From NCBI GenBank assembly GCA_011037195.1, contig JAAEAF010000395.1, positions 62,001 through 126,000 of the forward strand: DNA of 64,000 bases, read 5' to 3'. This document shows positions 1-10,365 of the stretch, one piece after another. Every line of letters begins with the position of its first letter. Positions within the stretch are counted from its first letter, which is position 1. Origin of the DNA: Triatoma infestans. Taxonomy: Eukaryota; Arthropoda; Insecta; Hemiptera; Reduviidae. The position numbers and the translations under genes were made by a program. The notes below the pieces were generated by a model. That model worked only from the letters and a program-made list of their open reading frames with translations. It was not told the DNA's origin and did no database searches.

Positions 1-860
1 ACAGATTTTTTAAAAGAATACCATTATCATTTAATGAAAACAAAAACGATTGTTTTCTACTGGCCAAAAACAAAAGCAAATACAAATTATAAGGGGTTAA
101 TTTTTTCCCCTACAATCAGTAAATTTTTGTGAAACAAACTTGAATTGAATTTTTAAGCGAGTCAATTAATTGGTTTTGTGTTTGAAGGGCGGACATAACA
201 AAAAAAAAAAAAGACCAGACATTTGTGTATTTTCAGTCGACCTATTGTGTCAATGAATCACGTGATCCAGATAGAGAGAGAGAGAGAGAGAAAAGAAAAT
301 GAAGTATTTCAATGGAATTGAATTCAGGAAATCACATGAGGAATCTGGGAAAAATGGGAAAACATGTGAAAAATTACCAGACCTCAACTAACAGTTTTTG
401 CTGGAAATAAATTCTATATATACATATGGCTTTGATCTGGGTAAATATGGCGGCGAGGCATTTTCATTTCTGTTGGGGGGGGAAAGGTTCAATTATACAT
501 GATTGGGAACACAGAGTGTGTGATAAGTGGTTGTTTGTGCTTGTGTGTGTGTTTTTAATAGTATAACTTCATGAAAGAAACATTGCAGAAAGGTCGCAAC
601 TTCTTATCTATTAGAAGTTTTATACTTTTGTTTGAATCATTTTTATCATTTTGAAGGTGATTACTAAGGGCTTGGGATCTGTTGTAAAAGAAAATCTCTC
701 TTGAAGTGCCAACGTTTTTAATATTCTGAGCTTGAACAAAATTTTTTTATTGAATGGCATTTGTTAAAAGATATTTCAGAATAATTTTAAAAAAATATTT
801 AAAAGCCTTAAAATATTTTTTTGTTTTATTTAGGAAGATTAAATCTAACTATGTAAGCAG
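1..860. other. AT-rich non-coding stretch, no gene seen
   Basis: No open frame of note and no recognisable repeat. It holds a short (GA)n run near 272-292, several A and T homopolymers, and a G-run near 475-482. It ends where the first family A copy begins. Confidence 0.6.
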
Positions 861-864
861 AACT

Positions 865-1680
865 ATGTAAGCCTTTCTCTTACTGCAGTTATAATGGACA
901 AATTTGCTTCAAATCTATAATTTTTTTTACTGAATGTATGCTTGTCTTCAATTTTAGATCAACTGGAAAATCTACTTAATAAAATGACTATTCTGGGTAA
1001 TCCATAAACTCCCTCTCCACCCAAACTTCTTAATATGAACTTACTTGCAAAAAAGTTCCCAATAAAAGTGCTAGGCTCTGAATTCATAGTTGGTGTAACA
1101 ATTTAATGAAATCCGTCGGTGTTTTTATGGATAAAATTGTAGAAAACTGAAATAACTTCAGTAATAGCGCACTTCCAGTCAACCGATTTCTTTAAACTTG
1201 GAATATTGGCAACATATTTAATTCCAATTAGTATTATTTGGGTGATAATAAACAAATAGCACTTTTCAAGTTGATAAGCAAGCACACATGGTATGTCCGG
1301 AAGAAGACAGCGGTTGGATTAAACACCAGTAACTTTTGAAATCTGATGCAAAGATTCTCCAAAACCGCCTAAAATACGTTTTTCTTCCAGTAAAAATATG
1401 TTTCAAGTAAAAATGATAAAAGACATCTTGTCTGTTTAAATGGAGTGCAAAGATTAATGAAAAAGAAAAATCATGGAAATGCGTTTTCGAACTGGAGACA
1501 ACAATAAATACGTATATAGTAAAGTCGCATTTCCGGTTGATGGATTGTGATCCTAATCGTAATATCAACTTTGAGGCTTTCACGATTTGTTTTTGAGATA
1601 GTTTTTCAAATCTACACACACACAAATACACATAAAACACTCCCATAAATGTATATGTATAAAACATACAGCAGCAAAGA
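865..1680 (+). repeat. Family A interspersed repeat, degraded copy
   Basis: The copy starts with the family's 5' motif (TTTCTCTTACTGCAG) but the upstream GTGTGA hairpin is lost. It has two internal modules: one ending in a CGCACTTCCAGTCAACCGAT-like block near 1165 and a second ending in GCATTTCCGGTTGATGGAT near 1525. A CACACACA microsatellite lies near 1615-1640. The 3' hairpin is not recognisable. The small minus-strand ORFs here (1103-1285, 1266-1667) lie inside the repeat and look like chance frames. Assignment rests on similarity to about 20 other stretches in the window. Confidence 0.7.
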
Positions 1681-2800
1681 GAAGCTAATAATAGATTCTC
1701 TGCTTATAGATCACATAAACGTCTTTACACTTAAATCAATCAAACTAATTAAATATAAATTATATTTCAATGAAAAGAGTGTGTAGGTGGGAAGAGGAAG
1801 TGTGTAGGATATCTAAAATATCAGATAGCAACAAAGATCCTTGATGTAACTAAAACGTTTGAAACATTGAATTAGTGAATTACTAAGAAGTCTCATTGTA
1901 CAATAGCGAATGATGTGAAAAGATTATTACAGGTATTTAAATCATTAATAAAAGAAAATTCTCAATATATATATTATATTGAGATGAATTAAGATATAGA
2001 AGGCAGCGGTGCCTCCTGGCGGCGTGGATTGTGAGATGAAAGGGTTGGTAAAAGAGTTTAGTTTTTTTAGTTTTGTTTGTGTGGCTGAACAGAAGGGAGC
2101 TCCCATTTAAGGTGTGTGTCTTGTAAACATTAATATTAATTAATATTACTTTAAACATTGATTGTTATTATCTATTAAAGAATTTACCTTTAAAAAAATA
2201 TTATTTAAACTGGTGTTATTTAAAAATTATATTGATGTGTGTATTATAAATAATAAATTATTTTAATAACTTTGCACCTGAATCAAGATTCAATCACCCT
2301 TATAGTTTAATTGAGGTTAAATTCTCTTAATAATTACATAAATTAAAAATTAAGGAAAGAAGAACCATTAATATATATATATATAGTGCATTAGTTGGTA
2401 AAATAATAGACTAGCAGATGATACTACAGTAATTTTCCGGAGTAGTGGCTTTGAAGAGAAGAAATTGGTTACATTTTCATCAAGGTAGGTGGAATTTGTG
2501 GAAAACATGATGACAGAAACATTATACCATGATCATCATAGCATCATCATCATTTGATGAACGTTAAAGATATGACTGACATCAAGTATACAGATTTAGA
2601 CATGCGTTAAGTTGAAAGTAAGAAGTTGTTTGATAATACAACCAGAGTGAGTGAGAGGGGCATCCAAAGTGCTAAAGCTCTAGCGAAACTTTGTAAACGA
2701 CCGAGTTGACAGCTTTTGTATTGAACAACTTTATATAACTAGTATATTATTATACTCTATATTCTGAAATTAATCGCAAAAACATACCGAAAAAGTTTGG
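1681..2800. other. AT-rich non-coding stretch with short TA repeats
   Basis: No coding signal. There is a (TA)n run near 2371-2384 and a near-palindromic ATATAT tract near 1964-1982. Nothing else is recognisable. Confidence 0.55.
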
Positions 2801-2804
2801 ACAG

Positions 2805-3580
2805 AATTAGGGAATTATAATTGACAAATCTACTTCAAACATATTTTACATTTTACTAAATATTTGTCTTCAATTTTATTTCAACCAGAGAATCTAAACT
2901 TAATAAAATTTCTTTCTTCAGGAAAATGAACTTAATTTCAATGAACATTCCCAAAAAAATGTTTCAAATAAAGGCGATAGGTCTCTATATTCATAGTTAG
3001 TACATGGAAGTTAATGAAATCCGTCGGAGTTTTTAAGGAGAAAAGCAGAAATCTAAAAAAAAAAGACTGGTTCAGTAAAAATGCACTTCGGGCCAACCGA
3101 TTTTCATCAACTCGAAATTTTGGCAACATATTTAATTCTTATTAATATTATTTAGATGAAGGAATTGTATAATAAATTGAAATAGCACATTAGAGGAAAA
3201 CATAATAATCCCTTCCTCTCACCCAAAATACCGTTTAAATCAAGTTTTCCCAGAGAAACGCTAAAGCTCTCAAGTTTTAAAAAAAATCGTTGGAGCTTTT
3301 TCGAGAAAATCCCAAAAAATGAAAAATCTACTCAGAAAAATGGTGCTTCCGGTTGAGGAATTCTGAAAGACAACTTCCTGTCGGATCCCATTGATGACAA
3401 CCAAATGGAATGTCAAGTTTGAACTTCCTGCGATTTTCCGCACACACACATATTTTCTACAATTCACTTGTTCCGGATACTGAGGAAACTAAAATGTTCT
3501 TTACGGTGAAAACTAGATATCGAAAATTTGTCACAATACTTCGTCTTATAGCTGCAAGAGAAAGTAAAAATACATGTACA
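2805..3580 (+). repeat. Family A interspersed repeat, near-complete 3' part
   Basis: Module 1 runs to about 3130 (GCACTTCGGGCCAACCGAT near 3085). Module 2 runs to about 3365 (CTTCCGGTTGAGGAATT). Next come the GTCGGATCCCATTGATG block, a short CACACACA tract (about 3440), and the 3' block GTGAAAACTAGATATCGAAA. The terminal hairpin is CTTCGTCTTA / CAAGAGAAAG, followed by TAAAAA near 3575. The hairpin arms differ from other copies but still pair, apart from one mismatch. The 5' hairpin is missing. Confidence 0.75.
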
Positions 3581-3722
3581 CATTATTACGTCCATATCTG
3601 ATTAATTGATTTATAAAATCGTAAACATTTTAAACCATCATATAAAATTTAACTAATCAAATTATTAGTTAAATATAAATTATTAATTATTAATAAAAAC
3701 ATTAAAAGATTTTCTAGCATTA

Positions 3723-3790
3723 TTAAATATATCAAGTTTTTTACTTCCTCTTACTAGGAATAAGACCAAGTATTGTAATCGTGCAACACT
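3723..3790 (-). repeat. Family A 3'-terminal fragment (hairpin only)
   Basis: Read on the minus strand, this is the family A 3' end: an ACGATTACAATACTT block, then the terminal hairpin with loop TTCCTAG, then an A-run. The rest of the element is not detectable next to it, so this is a short relic. Confidence 0.6.
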
Positions 3791-4475
3791 AACTCGTAGA
3801 ATACATCTTTCAGTTCGTAGTTGATTAGTAGCTTTCTGTAGTTTCTGTTGATGTAGCTTTCTAGCTACATCTTCCACAAAAATCCAATATTGAACAAATA
3901 TAATCCAAATTACAATTTTTTTTGGAAGTCTCTCAACTTATTTTGTAGAAAGCCTTAATGTGTCGAGTATTCATTCGGTAACCATTGAACCGCGGGTCAC
4001 TTGGTGTTTCACGTAAACTTTTGGGCTGACCCGCTTAATATTTCGTCCTAGAGTTTAATTTTTTTCTTTTTTTAACTGAATTTGAATTTTAGTATAAATG
4101 ACAAAATAATGCGTCGAATAGACCGCAGTCTCTTGTTTCTGTGCCTCAACTTGATAGAAAAGAGTCTTCTAAATAGCATGCGCAGAGTCTGGGGGTGGCG
4201 AGATTGTTTGAGTAACCACCGTTGAATCAGGTCAGCAGTTATCAATCAATGTTGGTTAACATTTAGTTATTTATGCATTAAAATTTAATGCATAACTAAT
4301 TTCTTTGTGAGGAAGTAACCGCCCACGAACTCAACGCCGTTTGCAGGGACCTTGTAAAATTTGACCCAGAGGAAAAAAAAAAGGCGCTGAGCACTGATTC
4401 AGTCTTAAAATAATTTTTAATTAAATTCCAATGTAAACTTAAAGACAAGTAATTTTGACTATCATTAAGTTTTAC
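3791..4475. other. Non-coding stretch, no gene seen
   Basis: Moderately AT-rich, with no frame longer than about 60 codons and no recognised element. A patch of higher GC (about 3980-4360) has no identifiable coding match. Confidence 0.5.
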
Positions 4476-4477
4476 TA

Positions 4478-5095
4478 TTTCTCACTGCTGCTATCAAAAG
4501 GAAGTATTGACGTAATCGTGTCAAATTGTGGAAATTTGAGTTTTCACCGGAAATACATATTTTGAGGACCACTGACCAGAAAAACAATTTTTTTAGCAAA
4601 TGATCTCTCACAATTTTTTGTTTCAGTTTTCTGCGATTTTCTCCATAAAAACACGATGGGTTTCAATGAACTTGGTACGCACTATCTATATTGCAAAGTG
4701 GGGAGGAGAGAAAGATGTTTAGGAAGTTAAAAACAATGTTTTTTTTTGTATTCTTTTCAAATACACACATTATTACTATTATGTATGTTGCTATATACAT
4801 ACATATTATTAATATACATATATTAATATACATATATACAGAGACTTCACTTTTGTTGGAAATTTTTTCCAAGAAAATTTATTTAAGGGGGATTTGAGGA
4901 TAGGGGATATTATGGTTTCCTCAAAAAAGTCGTGGCATAAATTTTAGGAGATTCCCATTCATGTAAATTCAAGGCAACTAAACATCTCTAGTAAGAATTA
5001 TATGTTTGAAGAGAATCAGTCACTTAGAGCTATGTAAATTGCAGTAAGAGAACGTCGTGTGAGTGTTTCAGACAAGATATTTTTTTTTTTTTGTA
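4478..5095 (-). repeat. Family A interspersed repeat, minus-strand copy
   Basis: On the minus strand the 5' hairpin and GTTCTCTTACTGCAATTTAC block lie at 5080-5020. The 3' block (inverse of TTTCCGGTGAAAACT) lies at about 4560-4540 and the decayed 3' hairpin at about 4480-4510. The middle carries T-rich and TA-rich tracts (4740-4850). The 5' 140 bp is nearly identical to the 5' end of the plus-strand copy at 44.12 kb, so the two share a recent common source. Overlapping ORFs on both strands at 4663-4897 are low-complexity and not genes. Confidence 0.75.
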
Positions 5096-5880
5096 TTGAA
5101 GACCTGAAAACTAATTCAAATGAAAACTCAAATTTGAAAATATGACACGATCGCCATTTATCGCTGAAAGAGAAAGTAAAAGATAAAGCTAGACGAATAA
5201 GAAATGAAGAATCAAGGATATTGCGTAAAGTTGAAGAAAATGAAGACCATTTGTATGTTTGTAGTGGATAGAACCCTCTAGAAATAAAGACTGTGAAGAG
5301 TTTAAAAATAGGGTCCGGTGGTATATATTGTATGGCCTCCAATAAACATAGCCTCAACTAACACAACTTACTGGAGAAGAAAATGGACAAACCAAACAAC
5401 ATACCAGCCACAGGTTCCGTACAGTTGTTATATAAATCTCTCCCACCTGACGTTTCTCTCCTCACTCATGAGAACACCGAGAAGATAATATCTAGAGAGC
5501 TCTACCATACCCGGGTCATATTAACCCTAAAAACCAAAAGGGAATGAAATACAAACACAACTTAACCGAACGAATTACATTTTAGAAGACAAAAAAGGTG
5601 TAATTTTTCAATGATCTTTAAATTTTAATAACACACTTGAGGGGAGAAATATATTACTGGTAAATGCAAAATAAATAAATAAAAAGGGAAGAGAAAGTGT
5701 ACTATATAATGTTACGTTTACATTCTCAATGTTACACAAACCAAACTCGCTATATTATACAAAATTAGTGTACAATAAACACAGCTCTTAATTACATTAT
5801 AAATATTAAATTTATATTTGACATATTCTGAGAGACTTATCATAATAAATCAAACAAAACCGCCACATACCTGTAACAAA
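5096..5880. other. Mostly unassigned; family A 3'-block trace at its start
   Basis: Around 5118-5180 there is a plus-strand 3'-block trace (TGAAAACTCAAATTTGAAAA, then a GAAAGAGAAAGTAAAA tail), tail-to-head with the preceding minus copy. The rest is AT-rich without recognisable features. Confidence 0.45.
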
Positions 5881-5883
5881 GAA

Positions 5884-6730
5884 AAAATCTGGTGTGAAAC
5901 ACTCACACAACTTTCTCTTACGCCAGTTCTCAAAATTATAATTGATAAATTTTATAGTTAGTGTACCAAATTTAATTAAATTCGCCAAAAACTGAAAAAA
6001 CTGTACAGTAAAAGCGGAATTCCGGTTTACTAATTTTCTTGAAACTCGGAATTTTGGCGAAAAACAAACCCCACCTCACCCCTAAAAGTGTCCTTAAATG
6101 AATTTTCCCAGAGAAATGTTTCATTTAAAAGTTGTAGCTCTTTGTATGGGTAGTTGACGTGCCAAGTTTAAAGAAAATCTTTGGCCATTTTTGAGATAAT
6201 CTCAAAAAAGTAGAAAAAACAACTAGTAAAGTGGTACTTCCGGTTGAGGAATTTTGACAGATGACTTACTGTCGGATCCCACGTTGGCGTGGGTATGTGG
6301 CGTCACCATTGACCACCCTTCGGGGTGCAATCAGCCTCTGGCTCTCCAGGTTGGGGAATCCCTCACCCCACCTAATCCAATCCTGATCCTTTCCCCTTGC
6401 AGGGCTACCTGTGAGTATCCTGGATTACTAAACCGCTGTACTTAAGGCAATGGACAGGAATCAGTAGATGGAATCTGCAGATCCACCACGATGGGCGTGC
6501 GATCAGTCACGCTAGCTCGTTAGAGTTGAAAAACTGAACTACGGGCGCAAGCGTCCGTTTCCAAGCCAATTGCTTGGAATTGAGGTTGGATTCGTAGTGT
6601 CTTTCTGAAGACACTTTTTTGGACTCAGGTGACCTCAAAACGGATATTTCCGGAGAAAACTCGATATCGAAAATTTGACACGATTACAATACTTCCTCTT
6701 ACTAGAAGCAAGAGGAAGTAAAAAAGATGA
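5884..6730 (+). repeat. Family A repeat, full-length copy interrupted by a GC-rich insert
   Basis: Both termini are clear. The 5' hairpin is GTGTGA (5892-5897) / TCACAC (5903-5908), followed by CTTTCTCTTAC. The 3' hairpin is TACTTCCTCTT (6690-6700) / AAGAGGAAGTA (6710-6720), a perfect 11-bp stem followed by an A-run. Two internal modules are present (about 5930-6060 and 6100-6260). The usual CA-microsatellite centre is replaced by a GC-rich segment at 6268-6600, listed separately. Confidence 0.8.
6268..6600. other. GC-rich, hairpin-dense insert inside a family A copy
   Basis: This ~330 bp segment is much richer in GC than its surroundings and interrupts a family A copy between its GTCGGATCCC block and its GGACTCAGG block. 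Simple hairpins by eye include CCCACG-TTGG-CGTGGG (about 6278-6293), CACCC-TTCG-GGGTG (about 6315), CCAAGC-loop-GCTTGG (about 6563-6579) and GTGTCTT-TCTG-AAGACAC (about 6597-6614). The 63-codon ORF at 6254-6445 is unrecognised and crosses the boundary, so it is probably not a gene. Candidates are a structured 5' or 3' UTR of a retrotransposon or an unrecognised SINE. I cannot identify it. Confidence 0.5.
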
Positions 6731-6771
6731 AAATTCAATATATAACCATACAAATAAAAATAAGAAAAATA

Positions 6772-7742
6772 TCAAGTGTGACACATTCACACGAATTTCT
6801 TTAACTCGTGCGAATATAATTACAAATAAGATGACAAATTTTCTTTAAACTTCAAATTTGTCTCACTAGTCGCTGCACAAAAAATACGAGAGATGGATGG
6901 GAGGAGGCAAGTATCTATCCAGTATGTATAGAGGTGACAGAAGTCCAGAATAGAGTGCCAATAATATTGTACGGACATCATATAATATTTCAAATTTAAC
7001 GCCACAAATTACGCCGAACTACCTAACTAAAATCAATTTTCATTTCAAAAAAATTGATACAAGTAAGAAGTGCTAGGTTTAGATCCGTGCAGTTAGTATT
7101 CCAAATTTAAAGAAAAAGCGATTTCGAGAAAATTCCAAAAATCTCAAAACCTATTCTGTACAACCGTACGTATTTCCGGTTATCTGATTTGCTTCAAATT
7201 TGAAATTCTATCACTACTTTTAATGTGTGGTAAAAACTATATATTATACTGAGGTGGTACATTAGAGGAAAGCATAACGCTACTGTTCCCCCTAGAACGT
7301 CTCAAAAATCAATTTTCGCAGCAAAATATTTCAAATGATAATAAATGCTAGGTAATTATGTATGTAGATAATATACGATGTTCAAAGAAATCGTTGGAGC
7401 CGTTTTCGAGTAAATCACACACACACAAAAAAAGGGGGGGAAAGAAAACATTCAGTGAAGTATCACTTCCGGTTAATGGATTTTGCCGGAACCTTCATGT
7501 CAGATGCGTGGTATCATGTAAAAACGGAATAGTACGTTTGAGCTTCCTGCGATTTTTCGTTTTTGAAACATTTTGTTCACACACACACTCACACTCGCAC
7601 TCCCTCTCACTCTCTCTCTCATACTTTCATACCACTCACTCAAAACATTTTTTTCATAACCAGGGCACCCCAAAATATGTATTTCTGATGAAAACACAAT
7701 TTCGAAATAGGCATGATCGCAATACTTCCTCTTACTAGGAAT
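6772..7742 (+). repeat. Family A repeat, full-length copy
   Basis: The 5' hairpin (GTGTGACACATTCACAC variant) is at about 6776-6795. Module 1 runs to about 7210 and module 2 about 7300-7480 (ATCACTTCCGGTTAATGGAT). A (CA)n/(CT)n microsatellite lies at about 7578-7625. The 3' block with ACGAT-like GCATGATCGCAATACTTCC runs to 7735. The terminal hairpin keeps only its left arm and loop because the sequence passes directly into another family A module at about 7742. ORFs on both strands (7358-7738, 7500-7775) lie inside the repeat and are not genes. Confidence 0.78.
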
Positions 7743-8180
7743 CGTTTTACTCGTTTTCGAGAAAATTTCAAACACTCAAAACCCTATTCTGTTAGATCGC
7801 ACTTGCGGATAACCGGATTTCTTAAATTTGAAATTCTAGGAATGTTTCTAATGTATATTGATAAGTAGTTGACGTGGATCATACATAGTATTCAAGTAGA
7901 CGATAGTTTAGTGCTAATGTTCCCCCAGAACCCACAAAAATCCATTTTCCCGGGAAAATGTTTCAAATAAAAGAGATAGGTATTTATGTGTGCAGACAGG
8001 AAATAGGAAGTTTAAAGAAAATAGTGGGATTCGTTTTCAAGTCGTCTGAGAAATCGAAAAACTGAAAAATATACATTCAGAAAAGTTATTCTTCCGGTAG
8101 ACGGACTTTGACAGAAAGCGACGCGGTGGTAGTACCTAAACGGAATACCAAGTTTGATCTTCAGAACATGCAATTCCGGT
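7743..8180 (+). repeat. Family A repeat, internal partial copy fused to the preceding one
   Basis: It begins mid-module (GTTTTCGAGAAAATTTC) with no 5' end and repeats a further two modules. The second carries ATGTTTCAAATAAAAG and TTCTTCCGGTAGACGGACTT, then the GATGCGGTGG-like block near 8125. It breaks off near 8180, before the microsatellite. Confidence 0.7.
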
Positions 8181-8384
8181 GTGAATCAATCGCAAAAAAT
8201 TTTACAAAGACAAAGAAAAATGGTTGAAAGCAGTTACATGTTTTCTCTTATGGTGTTAAAATTCCAACAGAGTCTTTCAAGTTTTATATCAAGATTAATT
8301 GAGCTAACATTATGTCTAAAGAGAAGAGGTGGGCATTATGTTTATTTATAAATCGTTACAATGAGACAGATGAAGCATTACATT
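8181..8384. other. Unassigned AT-rich spacer
   Basis: A 65-codon plus-strand frame (8154-8351) has no recognisable domain and starts inside the preceding repeat; I do not call it a gene. Confidence 0.4.
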
Positions 8385-8965
8385 TTTACTTTACAGCTGT
8401 AAAAAGAGGAAGTACTGGCACCAGCTCAAATTTTCGAAACTGAGCTCTAACCGGAAATACATGCACTGAGATCCTCTAAGTACACTAAAAATGTTTTTAG
8501 CGAATAGTATGTATGTGTGTACAATCACAGGAAGCTTAAACTTGATATCCCACTAGGACCGCATCTGACATCATCAAAGTTGCGCATTTTCTAATATTTT
8601 TTCCCAGGTTTTCGCGATTTTTCTTGAAAACGGTTCCAACGATTTTCTTTAAACATCGTATACTAACTATGACAAAAACATAGAACATTTTTATTTGAAA
8701 TATTTTCCAGGAAAAATTGCTTTGGAAAAGCTGCAGGATAATCTTTCCTCTAAAGTGTTATTTCATTACAATGTATGGTTCCACAACATGTATAATATTA
8801 GGATACATTAAGGTTTTCATTGGTGGAATTCCGAATTCGAAAAAATCGTTTAATAGGACGTGCGAGTGGGTTTTGAAGTTTTTTTTTTTAAATTTTCTCG
8901 AAAGCGGTCTAACGATGGCTTACTCAAGCTTTCAGGTCAATGTAAGGACCGTATCTGAGCTTTGG
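8385..8965 (-). repeat. Family A repeat, minus-strand copy
   Basis: Read on the minus strand, the 3' hairpin remnant is at 8395-8415, the 3' block (inverse of ATTTCCGGTTAGAGCTC) at about 8440-8460, a short CA tract near 8515, the GATGCGGTCC block near 8560, and module sequence with ATTTCAAATAAAAATG near 8690. A second module extends to about 8960. The 5' terminus is absent. The ORF at 8717-8992 lies within the repeat. Confidence 0.7.
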
Positions 8966-9385
8966 AAGAAGTTAAAGGGAGTTAGGGGCTAGTCCAACCG
9001 TCCGCTAAAAAAGAGGCGTCTGACTCTCAATTCACTTTCATTGAAACGCCATTCATACAGCTGTCAACGGTTCAACGACCATCGTTCTCACACCGTCACT
9101 CTGCCAGTCAGTCTGTCACTCTCTACTCACTCTACCATACTCTCACTCTAAAATTATACATTGTAAAGGTCCTTGCAGTTTTTCTCTTCTGTCCAATCCC
9201 TAAAACTTTTGGAGTACTAACTACACAGATAAGAAATTATAACTTTTATTGAAAAATTTTTCTGGATAAAGGTATTTTAAAGGTTATTTGGGTGGGTATG
9301 ACATAATAGACCTTGGTTTGCTCAATAGCCCATACTGAAATTCAAGAGATTTTTCAAGAACCATGCATGGCTTCAAGTAGGTAAC
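8966..9385. other. Unassigned stretch; possible further family A module trace
   Basis: Around 9215-9310 there is weak minus-strand similarity to a family A module (TTATTGAAAAATTTTTCTGG). A C/T-rich tract with CTCAC/TCTC repeats lies at about 9090-9150. No gene is seen. Confidence 0.4.
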
Positions 9386-10025
9386 TGTTGTGACAGAGTT
9401 GCTAGTAATCTAGCGATTGTTGTTGAACTAACAGAGGAGACAACAGAAATGATGGCCGGTTTATTAAATTATTTCTAAATACAAGAATTTTAACAAAATA
9501 CAGTAAAGTTAACTTGAAGTCCAAAAAAAAATACAAAATTAAACTAAGCTATAATGTGAGAAACAGAATGAAGAATCAAATGAAATAATGAGAAAGAAAT
9601 TAATAAGATTAATAATAAAAATTAAAGAGAGAGAAAAATAGAGCGCAAAAAGAGAACTGAGTCTCATTGGAAAATGGATGAGAACGGATTTGGACGAATA
9701 ATTAAAAACAAATATAACAATGTTGCTATCCCAAAATGGAATAATAACAATATTCAGTTAAAGCGACAAAAACAAATATTATTCTTGACAAAATAGTATT
9801 ATTTAAAGTAAAGGAAAAAGCGGAGTAAATGGTAATTCTTTCCTCTATCCCACTTTTAATTTCTTTAATTCCCTACAGAACGTTTCCTTGATAATAATAA
9901 CTTAGACTGATAAAAGCACTGACAAAAGTCTTATTAAAAAAAACCATGATATACATATTTCAAACTCAAATTAAGATCATCAATTACACTAAGCCATCAT
10001 GGTCCCTGTGTCTCTAGCAACGCCT
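9386..10025 (-). mobile_element. LTR-like sequence (possible solo LTR of an LTR retrotransposon)
   Basis: On the minus strand, an AATAAA polyadenylation-type signal (complement at about 9460-9465) is followed about 70 nt later by an end of the form CTGTCACAACA at about 9396-9386, typical of an LTR R-U5 end. The other edge may lie near 10020, where the minus strand reads GTTGCTAGAGACAC; no clean TG start was found. No coding region is attached and no second copy or target-site duplication was identified. The call rests only on the poly(A)-plus-ACA pattern and is tentative. Confidence 0.3.
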
Positions 10026-10039
10026 AATTCCAAGATTTT

Positions 10040-10365
10040 CCAGAACACTAACAAATTTTTCCGCAAAAAGTTTCTAATAAAATTGATAGAATTATTGTGA
10101 AGTCGCATTTCCGGTGGATGGATTTTGATGAAACATCGTTATCACTTGCGGCGGTAGTATCTAAACTGAATACCAAGCTTGGGGCTTCCTGCGATATTTT
10201 CGGAATATTTTGTTCGCGAACACACACACATACACACTCATATATAGACCATTAGCTAAAAATATTGTTTTCTTAATAAGGGAACCTCAATACTATTTCC
10301 GGTGAAAACTCAAATTCCAAGTTTTGACAAGATCGCAATACTTCCTCTGATAAGAGAAGAATTTT
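10040..10365 (+). repeat. Family A repeat, 3' portion
   Basis: It contains the end of one module (GTCGCATTTCCGGTGGATGG near 10111), the GCGGTAGTATCTAAACTGAA block, a CACACACACATACACAC tract (about 10220-10236), the 3' block TTTCCGGTGAAAACTCAAAT near 10300, and a decayed 3' hairpin CTTCCTCTGATAAGAGAAG at about 10341. Confidence 0.75.

Noticed and set aside
4663..4897. Overlapping ORFs on both strands
   Set aside because: Low-complexity I/Y/F-rich translations from TA- and T-rich sequence inside a family A copy.
7358..7775. Two ORFs of 126 and 91 codons on opposite strands
   Set aside because: Both lie inside a family A copy and include its CA/CT microsatellite; other copies are not open in these frames.
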